DNA from: CAZIAK01 sp964537035
GTDB lineage: Bacteria > Planctomycetota > B15-G4
Reading direction: 5' to 3'
Length of the DNA: 64,000 bases
NCBI GenBank assembly: GCA_964537035.1
Contig: CAZIAK010000021.1
Coordinates: 1 to 64,000, forward strand
How positions within the stretch are numbered: the first letter of the stretch is position 1; each line of letters begins with the position of its first letter. The position numbers and the translations under genes are program-made. This document shows positions 7,854 to 15,704 of this stretch, one piece after another. The notes below the pieces were generated by a model that was given only the letters and a program-made list of their open reading frames with translations, made no database searches and was not told the origin of the DNA.

Positions 7854-8890
7854 TGCTGTTCTCCGATGGTGAGGATGATCCTGCCGAATTGCTCTCTGTT
7901 GGCCATGGCTTCGTGGGCCGCCGCGACCTCGCTCAACGGCAACACCCGGTCGATGACGGGATGGAGCGCCCCGCTGCCCATGAGCTCGACGATGCTCCGC
8001 AGGTCACCCCGGCTACCCATGGTGGCGCCAAGCACCGAGAGGTTCTTGAAGAAGAGGTGGCGCAGGTCGATCTCGAGCTTGGGGCCGGTGGTGGCGCCGC
8101 AGGTGATGACCCGTCCGCCGAGGGCCAGGCAGCGCAGGGACCCGGCCATGGTGGCCTCGCCCACATGCTCGAAGACGATGTCCACGCCTCGACGATTGGT
8201 GAGCTGCTTGGTGACCTTGACGAAGTCGTCCCGCTCGTAATGGATGACGTCGTGGGCGCCGAGTGCCTTGGCTGCAGCGAGCTTCTCATCGCTGCTCGCC
8301 GTGGCGATGACCCGGGCGCCATGAAGACGGGCGATCTGGATCGCCGCCGAGCCCACGCCGCTACCCGCCGCGTGCACCAGCACGTCGTCGCCGGGAGCGA
8401 TGTGGCAGCGGGTGACCAGCATGTTCCAGGCGGTGAGAAAGGGCAGGGCGAAGCCGGCGGCCTGCACGAAGTCGAGGGACCCGGGCATGGGCATGACGTT
8501 CGCCGCGGGCAGCAGCGCGAAGTCGGCGCAGCCGCCGTCGGTGGTCTCGCCGAGGATGCCGTACTGTCGGCACAGGTTGTCCCGTCCCTGAAGGCAGGGT
8601 TTGCAGTGTCCGCAGCTGAAGCCCGGGGCGGCGATGACCTTGTCACCCAGCTTCACGTCGTCGACGGCCTCGCCCACGGCGTCGATCACACCCGAGAAAT
8701 CGCACCCGGGGATCATGGGCAGGGGGAACTTGTGCCCGGGAACACCTCGGCGTACCCAGGTGTCGAGATGGTTCAGCCCCACGGCCCGCACGGCCACTCG
8801 CACCTGATCGGCGCGAGGCGTGGGCATCGGCCTCTCTTCGAGGCGCAAGACCTCGGGCCCGCCATGCTCGGATATGACGACCGCCTGCAT
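7850..8890 (-). CDS. MDR-family zinc-binding alcohol dehydrogenase-like oxidoreductase
   Basis: A 346-residue medium-chain dehydrogenase/reductase from ATG 8890 (MQAVVISEHGGPEVLRLEERP). The structural-zinc loop is intact (CGHCKPCLQGRDNLC), and the Rossmann motif GSGVGSAAIQIA is present. The usual first catalytic-zinc cysteine region reads GLNHLDTWVRRG, with Asn-His in place of Cys-Gly. It therefore probably reduces or oxidises without the classical catalytic zinc, as in quinone- or enoyl-reductase relatives. It begins one base after the stop of the upstream enoyl-CoA hydratase (TGAGATG), so the two are co-translated. The substrate is unknown; an acyl-CoA or enoyl-CoA intermediate of the operon is likely. 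Confidence 0.9.
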   Translation of the reverse strand: MQAVVISEHGGPEVLRLEERPMPTPRADQVRVAVRAVGLNHLDTWVRRGVPGHKFPLPMIPGCDFSGVIDAVGEAVDDVKLGDKVIAAPGFSCGHCKPCLQGRDNLCRQYGILGETTDGGCADFALLPAANVMPMPGSLDFVQAAGFALPFLTAWNMLVTRCHIAPGDDVLVHAAGSGVGSAAIQIARLHGARVIATASSDEKLAAAKALGAHDVIHYERDDFVKVTKQLTNRRGVDIVFEHVGEATMAGSLRCLALGGRVITCGATTGPKLEIDLRHLFFKNLSVLGATMGSRGDLRSIVELMGSGALHPVIDRVLPLSEVAAAHEAMANREQFGRIILTIGEQQ

Positions 8891-8891
8891 C

Positions 8892-9674
8892 TCAGCGCCC
8901 TTCGAACTGTGGGGGACGCTTCTCGTTGAAGGCGTTGAAGCCCTCATTGGCGTCGGCGCTCTTGAACAGCTGCTGTTGCAGCTCGCGCTCCAGGGCCAGG
9001 TGGCCGTCGAAGCTCATCTCCAGGCCGCTGATCACCGAGCGCTTGATGGCGCCCACGGCGAGGGAGGCCTTCTGGGGAGGACAGTACGACTGGGCCCGTT
9101 CGAGCACGGCCTCAAGGAACCCGTCGGCGGGCAAGATGGCGTTCACCAAGCCCAACTCGGCGGCGCCTTCGAAGTCGAGGTTCACGCCGTCAACCATGAG
9201 TTCGATGGCCTTCGTTCGGCCCACGGCCCTGGCCAAACGCGCCGTTCCCCCCGTGCCAGGGAGAACACCGAGGGCCACCTCGGGCAGGCCCAGCTTGCCG
9301 CCGTCTTGCTTGGCCCAGCGCAGGTCGGCGGCCAAGGCCACCTCGAGGCCGCCTCCTACCGTGTGCCCGTTGAGCGCGGCGATGACCAGCTTCGGCGTCT
9401 GCTCCAGCCGGTTCAGGGTCTCGTTGGCGTGAAGGCAGAAGGCGGCTTTCCATTCGGGAGTGACCGCCTCGAGCATGGCGATGTCTGCGCCAGCACAGAA
9501 GAATCGCTCGCCTGCGCCGGTGAGCACGATCACGTGCACCGACTCATCGAAGCGAGCGGCGAGGATGGCCTCATCGAGTGCCTTGTGCATCTCGTGGGTG
9601 TAGGCGTTGGCGGGCGGGTTGTTCAGGGTGACCAGGGCCACGCCGCCGTGGTGCTGAACGTCGATGAGTGACAC
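8892..9674 (-). CDS. enoyl-CoA hydratase
   Basis: A 260-residue crotonase that hydrates trans-2-enoyl-CoA. Both catalytic glutamates are present, in VGGGLEVAL and in LPEVALGVLPGTGG, in contrast to the paralogue at 5139-6038. The frame is open far upstream, but the crotonase fold begins at MSLIDVQHHGGVALVTLNNP, where GTG 9674 has AAGGA about 11 nt upstream. It is the promoter-proximal gene of the minus-strand operon, with 240 nt of intergenic DNA separating it from the divergent transporter gene. That region holds the probable operon promoter (an AT-richer patch around 9827-9838). Confidence 0.92.
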   Translation of the reverse strand: MSLIDVQHHGGVALVTLNNPPANAYTHEMHKALDEAILAARFDESVHVIVLTGAGERFFCAGADIAMLEAVTPEWKAAFCLHANETLNRLEQTPKLVIAALNGHTVGGGLEVALAADLRWAKQDGGKLGLPEVALGVLPGTGGTARLARAVGRTKAIELMVDGVNLDFEGAAELGLVNAILPADGFLEAVLERAQSYCPPQKASLAVGAIKRSVISGLEMSFDGHLALERELQQQLFKSADANEGFNAFNEKRPPQFEGR

Positions 9675-9914
9675 CAGACTGATTTCCTTCTGACTGCGAG
9701 GTGCGTTGGACTGCGAGGGCAGACGATGGGCCGCTGGCGCCGCCGTCTCTCGTGAACCCCGGCGCCGGCCAACCGCTCGGCGAGGTGAGCCGGGAGGGTT
9801 GTGGGGGTTCTGGGGCTTGAGGGCGGGCATACTAGCAGAGCGGTGAGGGGCGATCCTGGTGGGTCGGCCCATGCCGTCATCGTTCTGTCCGTCGAGCCCC
9901 GCCAAGGACCTGCC

Positions 9915-10916
9915 ATGAGCGCCGAGATGCCCCAGGGGTCGTCCCCCCGAAGCGACCACATGGCTGGCGGTGCGACAGATCGGGGCCAAGCCGGGGCCGT
10001 GGCCTGGGGCGAGAATCCGGGGGGCTACTCCATCGGCCCGGGGCACGTGCCCCATGTGCGGCAGAGCGCCTACGAAACGGGCTACATGGTTCTGGTGGTC
10101 CTCTTCGTGGCCATGTTGCTGTTGACCAACGTGATCGGGACCAAGCTCTTCGAGCTGCCCATGGACACGCCTCTCCTGGGCCCCCTGCTGCGCCGCATCG
10201 ATACCCTGATCGCCTGGATCTTCCCGGGCCAGGGAGGCAACGACGCCCTCGTGCTGACCACGGGCATCGTCACCTATCCGCTGACGTTCCTGTGCACGGA
10301 CATCGTCTCCGAGGTCTATGGCCGCAAGCGGGCCGACCGCATGGTCTTGCTGGGCTTCTGCTGCTCGCTGGTCATGCTGGCTGTGCTGGCCCTGGGAGTG
10401 GTGCTGCCACCGGCGGACATCTGGGTGGTCCCCGAGGCCTTCGCCTCGCTGTTTCATCCAGCTCAGGTGACCGTCGATCCGGGCTCGGGGGCGGTGAGCG
10501 CCAGCTCGTCAGCGGCCCAAGCTGCCTATGCGTTCACCTTTGACGCGCCGGGCATGTTGCTGCTGGCGTCCATGACCGCGTATCTCTGCGCCCAGCTCGT
10601 GGACAACCGCTTGTTTCACTTCTGGCGCCGGCTCTCGAAGGGCAAGCACCTCTGGTTTCGCAACAACATGTCCACGGCCCTGTCCCAGCTGGTGGACACC
10701 ATCATCGTCAGCTTCATCTTCTTGCACTTTTACTGGAAGATGACCCTGCCCCAGATCGGGGCCGTGGTGGTGGGCGTCTACTTCATGAAGTTCTTGCTGG
10801 CCCTGGCGGACACGCCCCTCTGTTACCTGGGGGTGTGGCTGACCCGTCGCGTTGTCGGCGGCGGTGGCGGCGGATCAGCTGGCGCTGCGCAAGGTGAAGT
10901 GCAGGCGCATGACTGA
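9915..10916 (+). CDS. VUT/YhhQ-family queuosine precursor transporter
   Basis: A 333-residue integral membrane protein of the DUF165 (VUT) family, whose characterised members import the queuosine precursors preQ0/preQ1. The signature YPLTFLCTDIVSEVYGRKRA is seen mid-protein, with about six hydrophobic segments (for example MVLVVLFVAMLLLTNVIG and LLGFCCSLVMLAVLALGVVL). It is longer than the usual ~220 residues, having a soluble ~75-residue N-terminus and an insertion (about residues 190-225). ATG 9915 is chosen because AAGGA lies 7 nt upstream; an earlier in-frame start exists at 9801. It ends in a Gly-rich tail and overlaps the convergent Nudix-like gene by 42 nt. Confidence 0.9.
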   Translation: MSAEMPQGSSPRSDHMAGGATDRGQAGAVAWGENPGGYSIGPGHVPHVRQSAYETGYMVLVVLFVAMLLLTNVIGTKLFELPMDTPLLGPLLRRIDTLIAWIFPGQGGNDALVLTTGIVTYPLTFLCTDIVSEVYGRKRADRMVLLGFCCSLVMLAVLALGVVLPPADIWVVPEAFASLFHPAQVTVDPGSGAVSASSSAAQAAYAFTFDAPGMLLLASMTAYLCAQLVDNRLFHFWRRLSKGKHLWFRNNMSTALSQLVDTIIVSFIFLHFYWKMTLPQIGAVVVGVYFMKFLLALADTPLCYLGVWLTRRVVGGGGGGSAGAAQGEVQAHD

Positions 10917-11300
10917 GCGGCGATCGTCCTCGGACTCGAGGTTCCGATAGGTCGAGTCGAAGTCGAGCCAGCGCGTGTCGGCGAACTCAGACGTGGGGCA
11001 CAGGTCGCTGAGGTCATCCCGCGAACGGTAGCCCACGGACCAGTCGACCTCGTCCAGGTCGCCGATGCGCGTGTGGGTGGCGAGCTGCAGGTCTACCATC
11101 TGGCGAGGAGCGTCCAGGCCAAGGGCCTCTCCCACGCTGCGTACTGCCGCTTGAAAGATGGACTCTTCCGGCTTCATCACTCCCGAGAGCGGGCTCCAGA
11201 AGGATTCCTGAACCGGCTGCTGGCGTACGACCAGATATTCATAACCGGGCCCTGATTTGCGGAACACGAACACGCGCACGCAATGCAGTTGTTCGATCAT
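10875..11300 (-). CDS. Nudix-like protein with degenerate Nudix box
   Basis: About 141 residues starting MIEQLHCVRVFVFRKSG. The N-terminal beta-strands and the WSPLSGVMKPEES turn match the Nudix fold. The Nudix box can be aligned (GVMKPEESIFQAAVRSVGEALGL), but the REUxEE core reads RSVGEA, so two of the metal-binding acidic positions are lost. Catalysis is doubtful; it may bind a nucleotide or act in regulation. ATG 11300 is preferred to a TTG 54 nt upstream. The 3' end overlaps the transporter gene tail to tail. Confidence 0.75.
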   Translation of the reverse strand: MIEQLHCVRVFVFRKSGPGYEYLVVRQQPVQESFWSPLSGVMKPEESIFQAAVRSVGEALGLDAPRQMVDLQLATHTRIGDLDEVDWSVGYRSRDDLSDLCPTSEFADTRWLDFDSTYRNLESEDDRRSVMRLHFTLRSAS

Positions 11301-11433
11301 GGGACTACCGTCGAGAGGAGAAGACTCGCCCGGGCAGCCTGCTGCCAGAGGCAAGCCCCTCTTCGACGGCAGAAGAGGTGCAACTTGGGGGAATCCTGTG
11401 CCCGATGGGACCAGACTAGGCGGGCGGGCGGGT

Positions 11434-12993
11434 TCAGCTCGGGTCGTCAGCGACCTTCGGCGCGGCGAAATCTCCGTCGATCAGGGCCCTGAAGCCCTGA
11501 ATCGCAGTGCGCTGGGTATAGAACTCGAGTCCGCGCAGGCCGCCCAGTTCTTCACCGCCGCCCGCTCTCCCCGGACCGCCGTGAACCATTGAAGGCATCA
11601 CCAGCCCGTGCCCCGTGGCGTGGTCGGCGACCTTGCTGCCACCGATGTAGACCCGGCCGCTCCACGGGCCCACGCCCGCGGCGAAGGCCGTGGCGAAGCG
11701 ACGATCGTCGGTGAACACCGAGGTCACCAGAGCGCCCTGGCCCAGGCGCACCAGCGCGCTGGCTTCTGCGACATCGCCGGAGTAGGGGATCACCGTGGCC
11801 ACAGGCCCGAACACCTCTTCACCGTGGAGGATCGGGTCGGTGCCGTCGCTCGCCCGCAGCAGGGTGGGGGCCAGGAATGGTCCGGGCTCGATGAGCCGGT
11901 CTCTTCCTCCGGTGACCACCTGTGTCGCTCCAGAGAGTCGTTCGAGGCCGGCGACCACGGACTGAAACTGCGCTTCGTTGGTCAGCGGTCCCATGCGCGA
12001 CTCACGGACGGACGGGTCGCCCACCTTGATGGCGGCCAGCCCCTCGGCCAAGGCCTCGCAGACCATGTCCATGGAGGCCTCAGGCACGAGGATGCGCCGG
12101 ACGGCCGTGCACTTCTGGCCGGCCTTCTGGGTGATCTCCCGCACCATCTCGCTGAGGAACATGTCGAAGGCCGGGTCGCCGTCATCGACGTCCGGGCCGA
12201 GCACCGCCGTGTTCAGCGAGTCGGCCTCGACGTTCAGGCGAGCACCCCGATCGAGGAACGCGTCATGCCCCCTGAACATGCGAGCCGTCCCCGATGACCC
12301 GGTGAAGGCCACGCAATCTTGCGGGCCTACATGGTCGAGCAGGTCACGGGCGCCACCCACGAGCAGGCTGAAGGCGCCTTCGGGCAGGATGGCGGAGTCG
12401 ACGATGATCCTGCCGATGCGCTCCGCCATCATGGCCGTGGGCGTGCCCGGCTTTTCGATGACGGGCACTCCTGCCAGCAGTGCGCAGGCGGCCTTCTCCA
12501 TCATGCCCCAGGCAGGGAAGTTGAAGGCGTTGATGTGCACGGCCACGCCATGACGAGGCGCGCGGATGTGTTGCCCGATGAACCTCGGCGTTCGCGAGAG
12601 CTGGATCGTCTCGCCGTCCACAAGGAAGGGACGGTCGGGCAGGCCCTTGGCGAAAAACGCATAGGACGACAGGGTGGCTGTGGCACCGTCGATGTCGAAC
12701 TTGGCATCACCACGGGTGTTGCCCGCGTTGCTGATGCCCAGGGCGATGAGCTCTTCTCGGTGCTCATGAATGGCGATGGAGAGGGCCTTGAGGGCCGCGG
12801 CGCGGTCTGCGAAGGACAGGGCTCGCAAGGCTGGCCCGCCCACCTCCCGGGCATGGGCCAGGGCCTCACCCAGATCGAGACCCTCGCTGCTCGCGCTGGC
12901 CAACGCCTCGCCTGTTGTGGGGTTGACGAGGGTGGCGCCTGCGCCGGTTCCGGTCTGCCAACGGCCAGCGAGGTGGCTCTGAAGCTGGATCAT
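11434..12993 (-). CDS. PaaZ/BoxD-type aldehyde dehydrogenase
   Basis: A 519-residue NAD(P)-dependent aldehyde dehydrogenase matching the aldehyde-dehydrogenase half of PaaZ over its whole length: VAVHINAFNFPAWGM, EADSLN and KAGQKCTAVRR with the catalytic Cys295, ending HGGPGRAGGGEELGGLRG. PaaZ proper is about 680 residues with a fused hydratase domain that is missing here. The stand-alone form resembles BoxD (3,4-dehydroadipyl-CoA semialdehyde dehydrogenase) or split PaaZ-like enzymes. These oxidise the ring-cleavage semialdehyde of CoA-bound aromatic degradation to the acid. ATG 12993 has GGAG 6 nt upstream. No ring epoxidase or thiolase gene is in the window, so the exact pathway is open. 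Confidence 0.9.
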   Translation of the reverse strand: MIQLQSHLAGRWQTGTGAGATLVNPTTGEALASASSEGLDLGEALAHAREVGGPALRALSFADRAAALKALSIAIHEHREELIALGISNAGNTRGDAKFDIDGATATLSSYAFFAKGLPDRPFLVDGETIQLSRTPRFIGQHIRAPRHGVAVHINAFNFPAWGMMEKAACALLAGVPVIEKPGTPTAMMAERIGRIIVDSAILPEGAFSLLVGGARDLLDHVGPQDCVAFTGSSGTARMFRGHDAFLDRGARLNVEADSLNTAVLGPDVDDGDPAFDMFLSEMVREITQKAGQKCTAVRRILVPEASMDMVCEALAEGLAAIKVGDPSVRESRMGPLTNEAQFQSVVAGLERLSGATQVVTGGRDRLIEPGPFLAPTLLRASDGTDPILHGEEVFGPVATVIPYSGDVAEASALVRLGQGALVTSVFTDDRRFATAFAAGVGPWSGRVYIGGSKVADHATGHGLVMPSMVHGGPGRAGGGEELGGLRGLEFYTQRTAIQGFRALIDGDFAAPKVADDPS

Positions 12994-13098
12994 GACTCTC
13001 TCCAGGGACGTGCGGGTTGCTGGGCTCTGTGGTCTTTGGCCCGGTGATCAGCCCCGCAGCGTAGCCGGTCGCTCTCTCCATCGTCCACTGCCGAGATG

Positions 13099-14682
13099 TC
13101 ACGGCCAGGGCGCCCAAATGGAGGCGGGTGCGGAGAGTTCTCCCGACCCCACCTCGTAGGCCTGGAGGACGACCCACAGGTCGTCGTTGGGGGCGTAGGT
13201 CATGGGCACCGTGATCAGGGCACGGCCGGCATCATCAAGGGGAACGGCCCACTGAACCGACGGCTCTGGGACGAGCAGCCAGGGGTAGGGGCTGGCTGTC
13301 TCGCTGGGGTTGGCGACGAGGTTGCCTCCCTGGGCGGGTGATGTGGCGGCCACTTTGACCCAGGCCCAGCCGTTCGGCACGAAGTTGCCCAGCACGAAGA
13401 CCAGGTCTTCCTCGTGATCGATGGTGAGCTGTTCCACGTCGACCAGCAGCTGAGGCCGATCGGTCGACGCCACCAGCAGCCCGTTGAGGTCAGACGCCGC
13501 GCCGCCCGATGTGCTGGGGTCGAGGCCCAGGTTCGCGCCGTTGGCAGGTGAGCTGCCGAGGACGTGGCCGTTCCAGCTGGCAATGGTGCCGCCCTGGCGA
13601 GTGGTCAGGACGGTGGCTCCCAAGGCCTGGCCGTTGAAGAGCAGGTGGGGCACGCCCTCGGGCAGACCTGGCACGGCCTGCACGGGTGTGAACGTGCCTC
13701 CCTTGGGGTCGAGAGCCAGGGCTTGCAGGTCGATCAGGCTGCCGATGGAGTTGCCAGACTTGGTTTCAAGTTGTGCAGCCTGGACCAAGCCATTGACACG
13801 AGGCTTGTCGAGGACGATCACCGCCGAGTTGGGTGAGATCCAGCCGATGTTGCCGTCGCTGTCGAAGACCATCTCAGACCGAGGTAGGCAGATGACACCG
13901 TCGTCAGCCAGCAGGGTGCCGAGCACCATTTCGTCGTGTCGGAACGAGAGGTAGACGTTGCCCTTGTGATCTTGAACGAAGGCGTCGATGTCGACCATGG
14001 GAGTGCTGACTCCCGGGCCCGCAGGGGGCTGGCCCAAGGCCGCGGTGAGCTGCGCCTCATGGAGAAAGAACTCGACCTTCAGCGTGCCGTCGGGCCAGCG
14101 GTCGAGACTGAAGAGAGTGCCGTCCAGGCTACCCACGTACTCCTGCTGGAGGACAGGGTAGGACGACCCCCAGGCGTGCTCGACGCTGAACACCAGTCTG
14201 TCCGTGCGCAGCCGAGCATCGGTGTGGCCGGGTCTTCGGATGCCCAATGCGTCGATGTCTCCACCGTGGATCTTGCCGAAGTCGCCGTCGAACTCAGGGT
14301 CACCCACCAACGCGTTGAACTCTGCTGGCCCATGGACCTTCACGGCACTCTCGGCGAAGCCCGGGCGAAAAGCGATCACGTCAGAGTCATTGAACTGCCC
14401 CATGGCAGAGCTGTTGGTCGTGCCCACCTTTCCGCCGTCGGCGCCGTTCCCAAAAGCGTTCATCACGTAGAACAGTGTGGGGTTCATGGCCAGTTGGGCC
14501 TGGGCCTGTTGCGTCGTGGCTTCCGGCAAGGTCTGGGCGTCGGGCGTGGCCGCCAGCATGACCAAGGACACCGCGGCGAGCAGCAAGGGCAGGGGACGGT
14601 TGAGGCGAGACGGGGCCCGGAAACCCGTCGCGAGGGGTAGGGAAGACATGGGGGTAGAGACAGCCTGAAACGGGGACAGCAC
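13099..14682 (-). CDS. secreted protein of unknown function
   Basis: A 527-residue exported protein. The start is a GTG at 14682, decided by a strong AAAGGAG 7 nt upstream, rather than the ATG 33 nt later. A signal peptide with a long n-region (SRLNRPLPLLLAAVSLVMLAATPDAQT) precedes a mature part rich in Asp/Gly with repeated short beta-strand segments (DIDAFVQDHKGNVYLSF, MVFDSDGNIGWISPNS). These recall the blades of NHL/WD-type propellers but give no clear family. The C-terminal ~70 residues, ending LSAPASIWAPWP, have the rhythm of a beta-sandwich. No catalytic motif is visible. It is transcribed away from the coiled-coil lipoprotein; the 182 nt between them hold an 8-bp hairpin. Confidence 0.85.
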   Translation of the reverse strand: MLSPFQAVSTPMSSLPLATGFRAPSRLNRPLPLLLAAVSLVMLAATPDAQTLPEATTQQAQAQLAMNPTLFYVMNAFGNGADGGKVGTTNSSAMGQFNDSDVIAFRPGFAESAVKVHGPAEFNALVGDPEFDGDFGKIHGGDIDALGIRRPGHTDARLRTDRLVFSVEHAWGSSYPVLQQEYVGSLDGTLFSLDRWPDGTLKVEFFLHEAQLTAALGQPPAGPGVSTPMVDIDAFVQDHKGNVYLSFRHDEMVLGTLLADDGVICLPRSEMVFDSDGNIGWISPNSAVIVLDKPRVNGLVQAAQLETKSGNSIGSLIDLQALALDPKGGTFTPVQAVPGLPEGVPHLLFNGQALGATVLTTRQGGTIASWNGHVLGSSPANGANLGLDPSTSGGAASDLNGLLVASTDRPQLLVDVEQLTIDHEEDLVFVLGNFVPNGWAWVKVAATSPAQGGNLVANPSETASPYPWLLVPEPSVQWAVPLDDAGRALITVPMTYAPNDDLWVVLQAYEVGSGELSAPASIWAPWP

Positions 14683-14768
14683 AACAAGGCTCCTTTGAGG
14701 CGGGGATGACTGCGGCAGGCGTGGCCGCTGCTGAAGGTCGTAGATCTGGCGCCGACGTTGCCCTGAGG

Positions 14769-14791
14769 TCGGAGAAAAACAGCTTCTCCGA
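14769..14791. promoter_or_regulatory. perfect 8-bp inverted repeat in a divergent promoter region
   Basis: TCGGAGAA and TTCTCCGA form a perfect 8-bp stem around a 7-nt loop (AAACAGC), midway between the divergent starts at 14682 and 14865. It could be an operator for one or both genes or a 5'-UTR hairpin. There is no T-run after it on either strand, so an intrinsic terminator is unlikely. Confidence 0.5.
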
Positions 14792-14864
14792 ATCCGCTGC
14801 CTCCAGGAGTTACGCTGATCCTGCGTCGCCGTCTGTTCCCCTGATCCGCCTCCGGAGAGCCGCC

Positions 14865-15704
14865 ATGCTCCGCCCGACCTTCTTCATCCTGCTTCTGCTG
14901 GTGCTGCTGCCCTGTGCGGGTTGTGTAGGGCCAGAGGGCCGCGCGATCACGGCTGCTGAGTACGCCGACATGGAGCGCGAGGCGGGCCAAGCGTCCCGGT
15001 CGGCGGCCATGCAGGTCGATCGGGCAGCGGTCGACGATCAGGTGGCTCTCGCCGAGCGAGCCGACGGCCTGCATCGCGAAGGGCTCGAACTCGCCTTTGA
15101 TCAGGCCGAGCTGATGCAGAAGAGAGAGCGCCTGGCTCTCTCTGAGTCTGCTGGGCAGATCGCCCGAGAACTGACCCTGGCCCAGGCTCGCGAGCGCCTG
15201 ACCACAGCCAGGGCCGAGCGGCTGTTCTTCACCGAGGTCGAGCGCTCGTTGCTCCTGGGGCAAGATGCCCTGTCCCTCTTGAGCGCAGAGAACAGCCTGC
15301 TAGAAATGCGCGAAGAGCTGGCTCAGCTCGAACTCATGTATGGCAGCGACCCGGCAGACGCCACGGCCGAGATCGTGGTGGCGCGGACGAGGCGGCGGGT
15401 GGCTCGCAGTGAAGAGCGCCTGCGCCTGGCGGGCATGTCCTCGCGCAAGCTGAAAGAGATCGATCTGCCGAAGCGCATGCACGACGGAGCACTGGCTCTC
15501 CAGGACGCAGAGGCTGCGGTGGCCAGCGCCGAAAACGCCATCGCCTTGGGAGTGATCGACCGAGAGAGTGCGGAGCGAGGCCTGGATCACGAAGCTGCGT
15601 TGCTTGAGCTGGCTGCCAAGGCCTTGAAACGGCGTGAGCAGCGACTCGAAGAAGATCAGCGCAGCTGGGAGCGAGGTGAAAGTGGAGGCCTGGGCTCGGG
15701 ATGA
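14865..15704 (+). CDS. coiled-coil lipoprotein
   Basis: A 279-residue protein with an N-terminal signal MLRPTFFILLLLVLLPCAGC. A Cys at the end of the hydrophobic stretch would be the lipidation site, although the residue at -3 is Cys instead of Leu. The rest is almost wholly helical, Glu/Arg/Ala/Leu-rich heptads (DQAELMQKRERLALSES), predicting a long periplasmic coiled coil like those of TolC or membrane-fusion-like adaptors. ATG 14865 has GGAG 8 nt upstream. It is co-transcribed with the cyclase-fold gene, whose ATG overlaps its TGA (ATGA), so the two products probably act together at the cell envelope. No family is recognised. Confidence 0.85.
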   Translation: MLRPTFFILLLLVLLPCAGCVGPEGRAITAAEYADMEREAGQASRSAAMQVDRAAVDDQVALAERADGLHREGLELAFDQAELMQKRERLALSESAGQIARELTLAQARERLTTARAERLFFTEVERSLLLGQDALSLLSAENSLLEMREELAQLELMYGSDPADATAEIVVARTRRRVARSEERLRLAGMSSRKLKEIDLPKRMHDGALALQDAEAAVASAENAIALGVIDRESAERGLDHEAALLELAAKALKRREQRLEEDQRSWERGESGGLGSG

